A stretch of DNA of 64,000 nt from RYN-230 sp963760405 (lineage in GTDB: Bacteria > Actinomycetota > Actinomycetes > Streptosporangiales > Streptosporangiaceae). The number at the start of each line of letters is the position of its first letter. Position 1 is the first letter of the stretch. The notes under the pieces are model-generated. The model ran no database searches and was not told the origin of the DNA. It saw only the letters and a program-made list of their open reading frames with translations. The stretch is taken from NCBI GenBank assembly GCA_963760405.1, contig CAVXCV010000001.1, positions 1 through 64,000 on the forward strand. Reading direction: 5' to 3'. The translations under genes and the position numbers were made by a program. Positions 34,844 to 44,330 of this stretch are shown here, one piece after another.

Positions 34844-36150
34844 CGACGATCCTTGGCTTCGATACCTTCGATGTCCGGTTCCCCACCTCGCGGACACTCG
34901 ACGGCTCGGACGCCATGAACCCGAGCCCGGACTACTCCGCGGCCGCGCTGATCATCCGCACCGATGCGGCGGACGGCCTCGCCGGCCACGCACACGTGTT
35001 CACTATCGGGCTGGGCAACGACATCCAGCTCAGCGCGATCCGCGCGGTCGAGCCGTTCCTGGCCGGGCTGGACCTGGACGACACCCTGACCGATCTCGGC
35101 GGGCTGGCCCGGCGGCTGACCGGGGACAGCCCGCTCCGCTGGCTGGGCCCGGAAACCGGCGTGGTGCACATGGCCATCGGCGCCGTGCTGAACGCGTGCT
35201 GGGACCTGGCCGCCCGGCGCGCCGGGAAGCCGCTGTGGCTGCTGCTCGCGGAACTCTCCCCGGCGGAGATCGTCTCGCTGGTGGACTTCCGGTACCTGAC
35301 CGACGTGCTGACCCCCGATGACGCGCTCGGGCTGCTGGAGCGCGCGCTGCCCGGGCGGGCGGCCCGGATCGAGGAACTGATCAGCGACGGCTACCCGGCC
35401 TACACCACCACGCCCGGCTGGCTGGGCTACGCCGACGACCGGCTCGCGCAGCTCTGCGCGGAGGCGGTGGCGGACGGCTTCGGCCAGGTCAAGCTCAAGG
35501 TGGGCGCCGACCTTGCCGATGATCAGCGGCGCTGCGCGATCGCCCGGGAGGTGGTCGGCGACCACGTCGCGATCGCCCTGGACGCCAACCAGGTGTGGGA
35601 CGTGCCGGAAGCCATCTCCTGGATCCGGGCACTGGCCGGCATCCGCCCGGCCTGGATCGAGGAGCCGACCAGCCCGAGCGACATCCTGGGCACCGCGCGG
35701 ATCCGCCGTGAGGTGCACCCGGTCCCGGTGGCCACCGGCGAGCAGGTGGCCAACCGGGTGATCTTCAAGCAGCTGCTCCAGGCCCAGGCGATCGACGTCA
35801 TGCAGATCGACGCGTGCCGGGTGGCCGGGGTCGGCGAGAACATCGCCAACCTGCTGCTCGCCGCCAAGTTCGGGGTCCCGGTCTGCCCGCACGCGGGCGG
35901 CGTCGGGCTCTGCGAGATGGTGCAGCACCTGTCGATGTTCGACTACGCCGCGGTGTCCGGGACCATGCAGGGCCGCCAGATCGAGTGGATCGACCACCTG
36001 CACGAGCACTTCACCGCGCCGGCCCAGGTGCGGCGCGGGCGTTACCTGGCGCCATCCGCCGCCGGCAGCTCGGCGGAGCTGCGGCCGGAATCGGTGAAGG
36101 AGTACTGCTACCCGGACGGTGCCGCCTGGCGGGCCGCCATCGGGTCATGA
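34840..36150 (+). CDS. L-fuconate dehydratase (enolase superfamily)
   Basis: The enzyme removes water from L-fuconate to give 2-keto-3-deoxy-L-fuconate. The 436-residue length and the N-terminus ILGFDTFDVRFPTSRTLDGSDAMN match bacterial FucD and human ENOSF1. Active-site blocks are present in order: QVKLKVGADL (base Lys), IALDANQVWD, WIEEPTSPSDI and VATGEQ (metal ligands), and VCPHAGGVGLCEMVQH (base His). It overlaps the SDR gene upstream and the aldo/keto reductase downstream, each by ATGA, so all four genes form one operon. This is the most diagnostic gene of the locus. Confidence 0.92.
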   Translation: MTTILGFDTFDVRFPTSRTLDGSDAMNPSPDYSAAALIIRTDAADGLAGHAHVFTIGLGNDIQLSAIRAVEPFLAGLDLDDTLTDLGGLARRLTGDSPLRWLGPETGVVHMAIGAVLNACWDLAARRAGKPLWLLLAELSPAEIVSLVDFRYLTDVLTPDDALGLLERALPGRAARIEELISDGYPAYTTTPGWLGYADDRLAQLCAEAVADGFGQVKLKVGADLADDQRRCAIAREVVGDHVAIALDANQVWDVPEAISWIRALAGIRPAWIEEPTSPSDILGTARIRREVHPVPVATGEQVANRVIFKQLLQAQAIDVMQIDACRVAGVGENIANLLLAAKFGVPVCPHAGGVGLCEMVQHLSMFDYAAVSGTMQGRQIEWIDHLHEHFTAPAQVRRGRYLAPSAAGSSAELRPESVKEYCYPDGAAWRAAIGS

Positions 36151-37161
36151 CCACGCCGCACGCCGCCCTGCCGGCCGTGCCGCTGGGCCGCTCCGGCGTC
36201 CGGGTCACCCGGCTGATGTTCGGCGCCGCGCCCATCGGCGGGTTGTTCGCCCCGGTCAGCGACGCCGCGGCCGCGGCCACCCTGGAAGCCGCGTGGGCCG
36301 CTGGCATCCGGGCCTTCGACACCGCCCCGCACTACGGAGTCGGGCTTTCCGAGCAACGGCTCGGCCGGTTCCTGCGACAGCAGCCACGGGACGATTTCGT
36401 TGTGTGCACTGAGGTCGGCCGGCTGCTGGCCGCAGCAGACGGCGACGTGCAGGGCGCGGACGGGTTCTACGACACCCCGCCGCTCACCCGGGTCCGCGAC
36501 TACAGCCGGGATGGCGTGCTCGCCTCGCTGGAGGCCAGCCTGGCCCGGCTCGGCACCGGCCGGATCGACATCGTGCTCATTCACGACCCGGATGAGCACG
36601 CGGCGCAGGCGCTGGACGGGGCTTACCCGGCCCTGGCCGAGCTGCGGGCAGCCGGGGTGATCGGGGCCATCGGCGTCGGGATGAACCAGGCGCCGCTGCT
36701 GGAATGGTTCGTCCGCCGGGCTGACCTGGACTGCGTGCTGGTGGCGGGCCGGTACTCGTTGCTGGACGGCAGCGCCGCGGCCAGCCTGTTGCCCGAGTGC
36801 CAGCGCCGCGGCGTCGCCGTGCTGGCCGGCGGGCGTCTTCAACAGCGGCGTGCTGGCCCGGCCCGGGCCGGACGCGACCTATGACTACGCCCCGGTACCC
36901 GCCCCGTTGCTGGACCGGGCGCGCCGGATCGCGGCCGTGTGCGCGCGGCACGGGCTGGCGATCGGCGCTGCCGCGCTGCAGTTCGTGCTGGCGCACCCGG
37001 CGGTGACCGCGGCCGTGCTCGGCGCACGCAGCGCCGCCGAGATGGCGCAGGACGCGGGCTACCTCGCAGCGCCGGTGCCGGACGGCCTGTGGGCGGACCT
37101 CGCCGCGGCGGGCCTGCTGCCCGTGGCGGCCCCGCGGCCCGGCCTGGGCCTGCCGCGATGA
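36147..37161 (+). pseudogene. Aldo/keto reductase (L-fucose / D-threo-aldose 1-dehydrogenase type), frameshifted
   Basis: From ATG 36147 (ATGA overlap) the frame reads LGRSGVRVTRLMFGAAPIGG, FDTAPHYGVGLSEQRLGRFL and IDIVLIHDPDEHA, typical of aldose 1-dehydrogenases that convert L-fucose to its lactone. After GVAVLAGG the frame breaks; one base less in the G run at 36831-36833 restores GVFNSGVLARPGP and the rest to TGA 37161. The usual catalytic Lys of the AKR tetrad (family TKVGRLL) is Glu here (CTEVGRLL), which a sequencing indel would not explain. Both points suggest decay, though the indel alone could be an error. Confidence 0.8.
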
Positions 37162-38040
37162 TCGTTGACGCCCACCAGCATGTGTGGGACCCAGCGGCCC
37201 GGGCGCACCCCTGGCTCGACGGGCTGCCCGCGCTGCGCCGCCGGTTCAGCGCGGCCGACTTCGCCCAGGCCGCCGCGGGCCACGGGGTGCGGGCCAGCGT
37301 CCTGGTCCAGGTGCTGGCCTCAGCGGCGGAGACCGAGGAGTTCCTGGCCCTGGCCGCGGCCCCGGGCCTGGTCGCGGGCGTGGTGGGCTGGGCCGACCTG
37401 GCCAGCCCCGGGGTGGCCGCCGAACTCGCCCGGCTGCGGCAGCTGCCCGGCGGTGACCGGCTGGCCGGGATCCGGCACCTGGTCCAGGACGAGGTGGATC
37501 CGGACTGGCTCGGCCGGCCCGGGGTGCGGCGCGGGCTGCGGGCGGTGGGCGACGCCGGGCTGGCCTACGACTTGCTGGTCCGGCCGCCGCAGCTGGCCGC
37601 GGCGGTGCGCGCCGCGAGAGAGGTGGACGGGGTGCAGTTCATCCTGGATCACGGCGGCAAACCGGACATCTCCCGCGATCAGCCTGAGCCGTGGTCCACG
37701 CTGATCGGCGAGCTGGCCGCGCTGCCCAACGTGGCCTGCAAGCTGTCCGGGCTGGTGACCGAGGCCGGCCCGGGCTGGTCCGCCGCGCGGATCGCCCCGT
37801 ACGCGCGGCGGCTGCTGGACTGCTCGGCCGGCCCGGCTGATGTTCGGGTCCGACTGGCCGGTCTGCACCCTGGCCGCGGGCTATGGCGATGTGCTCCAGC
37901 TGGCCGCCGGGCTGCTCACCGGGCTGAGCACGGCCGAGACCGAGGCGGTGCTCAGCGGGAACGCGATCCGGCTGTACCAGCTGCGGCTCGCTGGGGCTGT
38001 GGCACGAGCGGACAGGCCGGACGGCGGCCGGTCCCGGTGA
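37158..38040 (+). pseudogene. Amidohydrolase, probable L-fuconolactonase, frameshifted
   Basis: ATG 37158 overlaps the preceding stop by ATGA. The product starts MIVDAHQHVWDP with metal-binding His residues, continues with GIRHLVQDEVDPDW and FILDHGGKPDI, and should end with FGSDWPVCTLAAGYG. Between LLDC and LMFGSDW two bases are missing compared with the expected coding sequence (about 37822-37835), so the last 65 residues are in another frame, ending at TGA 38040. These enzymes open the fuconolactone ring to L-fuconate. The metal Asp of GSDWP lies after the break, so the unrepaired protein would be inactive. Confidence 0.8.
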
Positions 38041-38070
38041 GGCCCCGCACTGAGCGCTACCATCACCTCC

Positions 38071-38907
38071 ATGCCCGGACAGAACGGGGAGTGGCTCCGC
38101 GCGTCCCGCAGCGGGAACAAGCCGCGGGAGCTGGACACCCAGCACGCCCACTCCGCGCGCATTTACAACTACTGGCTGGGTGGCAAGGACAACTTCGCCG
38201 CCGACCGGGAAGCCGCGGAACAGGCGATCGCCGCCAACCCCGGGATCGTCGCCGACGTGCGGGCGAACCGGATGTTCCTGGCCCGGGTGGTGCGTTACCT
38301 GGCGGCGGAGTGCGGTGTCCGGCAGTTCCTCGACATCGGTACCGGGCTGCCCACCGCCAGCAATACGCACGAAGTGGCGCAGGCGATCGCCCCGGAAGCA
38401 CGCATCGTCTACGCCGACAATGACCCGATCGTCCTGACGCACGCGCGGGCCCTGCTGACCAGCACCCGCGAAGGCTCGACGGCCTACCTCGATGCTGATC
38501 TGCGCGACACCGCGGCCATCGTGACGGCGGCGGCGCGGACCCTGGACTTCGCCGCGCCGGTCGCGCTCATGCTGCTGATCATCCTGCACCTGATCCCGGA
38601 CCCGGACGACCCTTACGGCATTGTGGCCGGGCTGGTGGAGGCGCTGCAGGCCGGCAGCTACCTGGTGCTCGCCCACCCGGCCAGCGACATCCGGGTGGCG
38701 AGCATGGCCGAGATGACCAAGCGGGTGAACGAGCGCATGAGCGGGCCGAAGGCCACCATGCGTGACCGCGCTGCGATCACACGCTTCTTCGATGGGCTCG
38801 AGCTGCTCGAGCCGGGCGTGGTCCAGCCCCAGCAGTGGCGGCCCGAGCCGGGCCCGCCGCTGACCGACCAGGTGACGGCCTGGTGCGGAGTCGCCAGGAA
38901 GCGCTAG
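38071..38907 (+). CDS. SAM-dependent methyltransferase (DUF574 / Methyltransf_19 type)
   Basis: The 278-residue product belongs to an actinobacterial methyltransferase family expanded in Streptomyces-like genomes. Diagnostic parts are HSARIYNYWLGGKDNFAADR near the start, FLDIGTGLPTASNTHEVAQ as the cofactor loop, IVYADNDPIVLTHARALL and LILHLIPD-type strand. The substrate is unknown. It starts at ATG 38071, 31 bases after the amidohydrolase end, in the same direction, so it may be read through from the fucose operon although its function looks unrelated. It is convergent with the GntR gene. Confidence 0.9.
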   Translation: MPGQNGEWLRASRSGNKPRELDTQHAHSARIYNYWLGGKDNFAADREAAEQAIAANPGIVADVRANRMFLARVVRYLAAECGVRQFLDIGTGLPTASNTHEVAQAIAPEARIVYADNDPIVLTHARALLTSTREGSTAYLDADLRDTAAIVTAAARTLDFAAPVALMLLIILHLIPDPDDPYGIVAGLVEALQAGSYLVLAHPASDIRVASMAEMTKRVNERMSGPKATMRDRAAITRFFDGLELLEPGVVQPQQWRPEPGPPLTDQVTAWCGVARKR

Positions 38908-38949
38908 GCCACCGGGCCGGCTGGCCGGACCAGGCTGGCCGGACCGGGC

Positions 38950-39622
38950 TTAGGGCACTGAAGCGAGCCACTGCTGGACGCTGGCGATGTGCACGGTGGC
39001 CCAGGATCTCGCTACCTCGGGATCGTGCGAGCGGAGCGCGTCGAGGATGGCGCGGTGCTCGGCGAGGGTGCGAGCCGTGGCGCCGGCCTGGGTGAGGCCG
39101 CGCCAGACCCGGGCCCGGGAGGTGGGCCCGGACAGCGAGTCCAGCAGCGAGCAGAGCACGCTGTTCCCGGAACTCGCCGAGATCCGGCGGTGGAACTCCA
39201 GGTCGTTCGCGACCAGGTCCTCCACCTCCGGGTCCGGGCCGAGGCTGTCCAGCAGCGCGTCCAGCCCCTCGATCTCCGCGTCGGCGATGCGCTCCGCGGC
39301 CATCGCGGTCGCGGCGGGCTCCAGAATCCGCCTGACCTGCAGGAACTCCAGCACGGTGCCGTCCCGGTGGAAGTCCACGATGAAGCTGAGCGCCTCCAGT
39401 AGCAGCGGAGGCTGGAGGCTGGTCACGTAGGTGCCATCTCCGCGCCGCACGTCCAGGATGTTGACCAGCGACAGCGCCTTGACCGCCTCCCGCAGCGAGC
39501 TGCGGGATAGCCCCAGCTCCGCGGCCAGGTCCGCTTCCCTGGGCAGCCGGTCGCCAGGCCCGGAGCGTACCCGAGACGATCATGGCTTTGATCTTCTCGA
39601 TCGCCTCGTCGGTCAGCGCCAC
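38950..39622 (-). pseudogene. FCD-domain GntR regulator, frameshifted after the first helices
   Basis: GTG 39622 has GGAGGGG five bases upstream and begins ALTDEAIEKIKAMIVSGTLR. The frame then breaks at a GGG run (39559-39561); one base less gives PGDRLPREADLAAELGLSRSS and LREAVKAL, the normal winged helix, joined to an FCD ligand domain (LEFLQVRRILEPAATAMAA, NDLEFHRRISASSGN, EHRAILDAL) ending at 38950. FadR/FCD regulators often control sugar-acid catabolism, and this one is the obvious candidate for the neighbouring fucose genes. Without repair only a protein starting inside (ATG 39450), lacking the DNA-binding domain, would be made. Confidence 0.85.
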
Positions 39623-39676
39623 CGCTGCCCCTCCGTACCACGTCCGCACTGCACCGCCGCCCGGGCAGGCGTGCTG

Positions 39677-39687
39677 ACATCCGATGT
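39677..39687. promoter_or_regulatory. Candidate autoregulatory operator of the GntR gene
   Basis: ACATC-C-GATGT is a perfect 11-base palindrome 55 bases before the GntR start. The same motif with one mismatch precedes the fucose operon at 34009. Short arms mean chance hits occur (a 10/11 match also lies at 62464), so support is moderate. Confidence 0.5.
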
Positions 39688-39747
39688 TTAGCCGAGTATC
39701 CCATAGCGGCCCTGGCCGCCGATCCTGCCGGTATCGGCGATGCCGTC

Positions 39748-39763
39748 GGTATCAGCTGATACC
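39748..39763. promoter_or_regulatory. Perfect 16-bp palindrome before recQ
   Basis: GGTATCAGCTGATACC ends eight bases before the recQ start codon. Its place over the likely leader or promoter suggests a repressor site. The binding protein is unknown; the divergent GntR gene is nearby but its motif is different. Confidence 0.5.
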
Positions 39764-39771
39764 AAGGACAC

Positions 39772-41955
39772 ATGGGAGACGGTGATGGGGAAAGCCTGCG
39801 CGAGGAAGCGGAGCACTGCCTGCGCGCCCTCGCCGGGCCGGAGGCGCGGCTGCGCGAGGATCAGTGGACCGCGATCCGGGCGCTGGTGACCGACCGCCGC
39901 CGGGCGCTGGTCGTGCAGCGCACCGGCTGGGGCAAGTCGGCCGTGTACTTCACGGCCACGGCGCTGCTGCGCCGCCGCGGGGCGGGGCCGACGATCATCG
40001 TCTCGCCGCTGCTGGCCCTGATGCGCAACCAGATCGAGGCGGCGGCCCGGGCCGGGTTGCGGGCGCGCACGGTGAACTCCGCCAATATCGGCGACTGGGA
40101 CGGCATCTACGCGGAGATCGCCGATGGGGCCGTGGACGTCCTGCTGGTGAGCCCGGAGCGGCTGAACAACCCGGACTTCCGTGACCTCATCCTGCCCAAG
40201 CTGGCCGCCGCGGCTGGGATGCTGGTGGTGGACGAGGCGCACTGCATCTCGGACTGGGGCCATGATTTCCGGCCCGACTACCGGCGGCTGCGCACCCTGC
40301 TCCAGGACCTGCCGGCGGGCGTGCCGGTGCTCGCCACCACAGCGACGGCCAATGCCCGGGTCACCCGCGACGTCGCTGAGCAGCTTGCCACCGGGAGTAC
40401 CGGCGCCGCGAGCACCACCACCACGAGCACCGCCACCGGCGGCGGCGAGGCCGGCGGCGACGGCGAGGCCCTGGTGCTGCGCGGGCCGCTGGACCGGGAG
40501 AGCCTGTGCCTGGCGGTCGTCCGGCTGCCCGCGGCCCAGCAGCGGCTGGCCTGGCTGGCGGAGCACCTGGACGAGCTGCCGGGCTCGGGCATCATCTACG
40601 CGCTCACCGTCGCGGCGGCGCACGAGACCGCGTCCTTCCTCACCGACCGGGGCCATCAGGTGGCGCCGTACACCGGCCGCGACGAGCAGGCCCAGCGGCT
40701 CGCCGCCGAGCAGGCCCTGCTCGGCGGCGAGCTGAAGGCGCTGGTCGCGACGAGCGCCCTCGGCATGGGGTTCGACAAGCCCGACCTGGGCTTCGTCGTG
40801 CATCTCGGCGCCCCGCAGTCGCCGGTCGCGTACTACCAGCAGATCGGCCGGGCCGGCCGGGCGGTGCCCCGGGCGGACGTGATCCTGCTGCCCGGCCCCG
40901 AGGACCGGGACATCTGGGCGTACTTCGCCTCGCTGGCGTTCCCGCCCGAGCGGGTGGTCCGGGCCACCCTCGACGCGCTCGCCGGAGCGGCCGGCCCGCT
41001 GTCGTCCGCGGCCCTGGAGACGCGGATCGACCTGAGCCGGGCCCGGATGGAGATGATGCTCAAGGTCCTCGACGTGGACGGTGCGGTGCGCAAGGTCAGC
41101 GGCGGCTGGGTGGGGACCGGCCGCCCCTGGGAGTACGACGCGGACCGCTACGCCCGCGTGGCCGCCGAGCGCGACCGCGAGCAGCAGGCGATGCTCGGCT
41201 ACCAGCGCACGGCGGAGTGCCGGATGGAGTACCTGCGGCGCCAGCTCGACGATCCGGCCGCGGCACCGTGCGGCCGGTGTGACAACTGCACCGGCACTCC
41301 CTGGCCGGACGGGGTGTCGGCGGACGGGACCGCCGCGGCGCAGGCCCGGCTGCTCCGCCCGGGCCTGGACATCAGCCCGCGGCGGATATGGCCGCCGGGC
41401 ATGAAGGAGCTGGGCGTCAGCGTGACCGGCAAGATCTCCGCCGACCTCGCCGCGGAACCCGGCCGGGCGCTCGGGCGGCTGACCGGGCTCGGCTGGGGCG
41501 CCCGGCTGCGCGCCGTGCTGGCGGACTCCGCCGCTGACGGCCCGGTCCCCGACGATCTCGTGGCCGCGCTGGTGCAGGTGCTGGCCGCCTGGGACTGGCC
41601 CCGGCGGCCGGCCGGCGTGATCACCCTGCCGTCGCGGACCCGGCCGCTGCTCATCGCCAGCCTGGGCGCCCGGATCGCCGAGATCGGGCGGCTGCCGCTG
41701 GTCGGCTCGCTCGGCTACACCGGGGCCGGCCCCGGAGCCCGGCAGTTCAACAGCGCGCAGCGGTTGCAGGCGGTGTGGCGCGAGCTGCAGCTGACCGGCG
41801 ACACCCGGGCCGCGGTGGCCGGGCTCGATGGCCCGGTCCTGGCCATCGACGACCGGATCGAGACCGGGTGGACCATGACCGTCGCGGCGAAGCTGCTCCG
41901 CGACGCTGGCGCCCCGGCGGTGCTGCCGCTCGTCCTGGCCGCGACCGCTGGCTGA
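39772..41955 (+). CDS. recQ: RecQ-family ATP-dependent DNA helicase
   Basis: The 727-residue product has helicase motif I RTGWGKSAVYF (about 50-60; Trp within the P-loop), motif II VDEAHCISDWGHDFRP (Asp154-His157, with the RecQ aromatic loop), motif III TTATANARV, and in the second RecA domain ATSALGMGFDKPDLGFVVH and YYQQIGRAGRA. A zinc-binding part follows with Cys residues in AECRMEYLRRQ and CGRCDNC. The C-terminal 200 residues end in LAIDDRIETGWTMTVAAKLLRDAG, a phosphoribosyltransferase-like motif, as in many actinobacterial RecQ proteins. Ser/Thr/Gly-rich linker residues at about 205-230 interrupt the first domain. It unwinds DNA in repair; the C-terminal domain has no known role. Confidence 0.93.
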   Translation: MGDGDGESLREEAEHCLRALAGPEARLREDQWTAIRALVTDRRRALVVQRTGWGKSAVYFTATALLRRRGAGPTIIVSPLLALMRNQIEAAARAGLRARTVNSANIGDWDGIYAEIADGAVDVLLVSPERLNNPDFRDLILPKLAAAAGMLVVDEAHCISDWGHDFRPDYRRLRTLLQDLPAGVPVLATTATANARVTRDVAEQLATGSTGAASTTTTSTATGGGEAGGDGEALVLRGPLDRESLCLAVVRLPAAQQRLAWLAEHLDELPGSGIIYALTVAAAHETASFLTDRGHQVAPYTGRDEQAQRLAAEQALLGGELKALVATSALGMGFDKPDLGFVVHLGAPQSPVAYYQQIGRAGRAVPRADVILLPGPEDRDIWAYFASLAFPPERVVRATLDALAGAAGPLSSAALETRIDLSRARMEMMLKVLDVDGAVRKVSGGWVGTGRPWEYDADRYARVAAERDREQQAMLGYQRTAECRMEYLRRQLDDPAAAPCGRCDNCTGTPWPDGVSADGTAAAQARLLRPGLDISPRRIWPPGMKELGVSVTGKISADLAAEPGRALGRLTGLGWGARLRAVLADSAADGPVPDDLVAALVQVLAAWDWPRRPAGVITLPSRTRPLLIASLGARIAEIGRLPLVGSLGYTGAGPGARQFNSAQRLQAVWRELQLTGDTRAAVAGLDGPVLAIDDRIETGWTMTVAAKLLRDAGAPAVLPLVLAATAG

Positions 41956-41977
41956 GGCCGCCTGGCTGTGAGCGGGC

Positions 41978-44152
41978 TCAGCGGCGGGCGGGCTCAGCGG
42001 CGGGCACCGGCGGCAGCCCTTCCTCGCGGATGCCGTACCGGCCGTACAGGCCGCGCAGCGGGCTGGGCACCCACCAGTTGGCCCGGCCGAGCAGCCGCAT
42101 CGCCGCGGGCACCAGCAGCACCCGCACGATGGTCGCGTCCACCACCAGGGCCACGATCATGCCGACGCCCATCAGCTTGATGAACGTGATGCCGGACGCG
42201 GAGAACGCGCCCACCACGATGACCAGCAGCAGGGCCAGGCTGGTGATCAGACCCCCGGTCCGCTGCAGCCCGCTGGCCACCGCCGCCGTGTTGTCCCCGG
42301 TGGCGTCGTAACGCTCACGGATGCGGGACAGCAGGAACACCTCGTAGTCCATGGACAGGCCGAAGATGATGGCCAGCATCAGGATCGGCATGGTCGGGTC
42401 GATGGTGCCGGTCGGGGTGAACCGCAGCAGGCCGGACAGGTGCCCCTCCTGGAAGATCCAGACGACGACGCCGAACGTCGCGGACAGCGACAGCACATTG
42501 GCCGCGATGGCCTTGACCGGGAGCACCACGGAGCCAAAGGCCAGGAACATCAGCACGAATGTGGCCACGCACACGATCAGTGCCATCCAGGGCAGCGTGC
42601 TGGACAGGCTGCCCAGCTCGTCCACCAGCTCGGCGGGGCTGCCACCCACGTAGCTGCGGGCACCCGGCGGCGCGGGCACGTCCCGCGCGGCCGTCACGAT
42701 GCCCCGGGCGGCGACCGAATCCGGGTTGGCGGCGTACTGCAGGTCCACCCGGGCCACGGCTCCGCGCAGGCCGGTCAGCTGGGCCGCGGACACCCCGGGG
42801 ACGCGTCCGAGGCGGCTGACGTAGGCGGTCAGCGCGTCGCGGGCCGCGGGAGTGGCCGGTGCGCCGGGCAGCTGGGCGATTACCTCCACCGGGCTCGCCG
42901 GGTTGCCGGGGAAGTCCCGGCCGAGAGCCTCGGTGACCACCCGCGCGGGCGCGCCCGCAGGCAGCGACCGGGCATCGGTGCCGCCCCAGCGGATGGACAG
43001 GAACGGTGAGCCCAGGACGAGCAGCACCGCGGTGATCGCCACGACGAACAGGGCGGGCCGGCGCATCACGGTGCGGGCGATGCGGTACCAGGGGCCGGTG
43101 CGCTCGTCGGCCGCGGGGCGCCCCGCGCCGCGACGGATCCGCAGCGCGTTGACCCGCGGGCCGAGCACGGCGAGCAGGGCGGGCATGACGGTCAGCGCGG
43201 CCAGCATGTCCACGGCCACGGTGGCTACCCCGCCATAGCCCATCGAGCGGAGGAACGTCTCCGGGAACAGCATGAGGCTGGCCAGCGCCACGGCCACGGT
43301 GACCCCGGAGACCGCCACCGTGCGCCCAGCGGTGGCGACCGTCCGGGCGACCGCGTCCGCCGTGGTCGGCTGCTGGCGCAGTTCCTCCCGGAACCGGCTG
43401 ACCATGAACAGGCCGTAGTCGATGGCCAGGCCGAGGCCGAGGATCGTGGTGATGTTGATCGAGTAGATGGAGACCGGGGTAGCCAGGGTGAGCAACCGCA
43501 GCGCGGTGAACGAGCCGAGGATGCCGATGCCGCCGATGGCCAGCGGCAGGCTGGCCGCGGCCAGGCTGCCGAAGATGATCACGAGCAGGATGAGCAGCAC
43601 TGGCATGGAAATGCCCTCGGCCCGCCCGATGTCCGAGGTGACCTGCGCGTTGATAGCCGCCTCGGTGGGAATCTGGCCACCGGCCTGGGAGGTCAGGCCG
43701 GGCGCGGCCAGCTGGCCCTTGATCGCCTCGTAGTCCTTGATCCGGGCTGAATCCGTCCCGCCCGCCAGTTCCAGGACCGCGTAGGTGGCGTGCCCGCCCG
43801 CGCCAGCGAACCGCGGCGACCGGGTGGACCAGTACGTCATGGCGGACCGCACCCGGCTGCTGGGCAGGGCGGCCAGCGTCCTGGTGACCGCGTTGCCGAA
43901 GGCCGCGTCGCGCACGGTCAGCGAGCGGCTGGAGTACAGCAGGACCACGTCGCCGGCGTCCCGGCCGAACGTCCGCGCCGCAATGTCACTGGCCTGCTGG
44001 CTCTGGCTGCCCGGGGCGGTGAAGCCGCCGCCCGACTGGAGCGCACCGAAGACCCCGGTGCCCCAGGCCGCCGCCACCACCATCACGACCCCGGCGAGGG
44101 CCAGGACCAGCCGTCGCCGCGCGTACATCACGTGTCCCCAGGAGTCGAACAT
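41978..44152 (-). CDS. MMPL-family RND transporter
   Basis: The 724-residue product has the MMPL layout: helix 1 (LVLALAGVVMVVAAAWG), a large outer domain, five helices with ITTILGLGLAIDYGLFMVSRFREEL, then the second half with another outer domain and IIFGLSMDYEVFLLSRIRERYDATG. The Asp-Tyr pairs in both GLxxDY blocks are the proton-relay sites. Start ATG 44152 has GGAGGG five bases upstream and is preferred over ATG 44185. It is divergent from a TetR regulator, a common arrangement for drug or lipid exporters. The substrate is unknown. Confidence 0.92.
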   Translation of the reverse strand: MFDSWGHVMYARRRLVLALAGVVMVVAAAWGTGVFGALQSGGGFTAPGSQSQQASDIAARTFGRDAGDVVLLYSSRSLTVRDAAFGNAVTRTLAALPSSRVRSAMTYWSTRSPRFAGAGGHATYAVLELAGGTDSARIKDYEAIKGQLAAPGLTSQAGGQIPTEAAINAQVTSDIGRAEGISMPVLLILLVIIFGSLAAASLPLAIGGIGILGSFTALRLLTLATPVSIYSINITTILGLGLAIDYGLFMVSRFREELRQQPTTADAVARTVATAGRTVAVSGVTVAVALASLMLFPETFLRSMGYGGVATVAVDMLAALTVMPALLAVLGPRVNALRIRRGAGRPAADERTGPWYRIARTVMRRPALFVVAITAVLLVLGSPFLSIRWGGTDARSLPAGAPARVVTEALGRDFPGNPASPVEVIAQLPGAPATPAARDALTAYVSRLGRVPGVSAAQLTGLRGAVARVDLQYAANPDSVAARGIVTAARDVPAPPGARSYVGGSPAELVDELGSLSSTLPWMALIVCVATFVLMFLAFGSVVLPVKAIAANVLSLSATFGVVVWIFQEGHLSGLLRFTPTGTIDPTMPILMLAIIFGLSMDYEVFLLSRIRERYDATGDNTAAVASGLQRTGGLITSLALLLVIVVGAFSASGITFIKLMGVGMIVALVVDATIVRVLLVPAAMRLLGRANWWVPSPLRGLYGRYGIREEGLPPVPAAEPARR

Positions 44153-44202
44153 CAGGCCCTCCGCCGCGTACACTGCTACCAGCAATCACCCTTGTGAACA
44201 CC

Positions 44203-44261
44203 GTAAACTGCTAATGTCGTGAACCTTGCATACGCTGTTTACGAGTGTCAAGGTTGTTTAC
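44203..44261. promoter_or_regulatory. Three GTAAAC motifs between MMPL and TetR genes
   Basis: GTAAAC (44203-44208) and the complement GTTTAC twice (44237-44242 and 44256-44261) lie in the AT-rich divergent gap. They could be half-sites of the TetR repressor. The spacing is irregular, so this is tentative. Confidence 0.35.
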
Positions 44262-44330
44262 CTAATGGCAACCCGCATGCCAGCGGGGTCTCAGGAAACA
44301 GCGCGAGGCGGGCAGGAACCGGGAGGCTCC

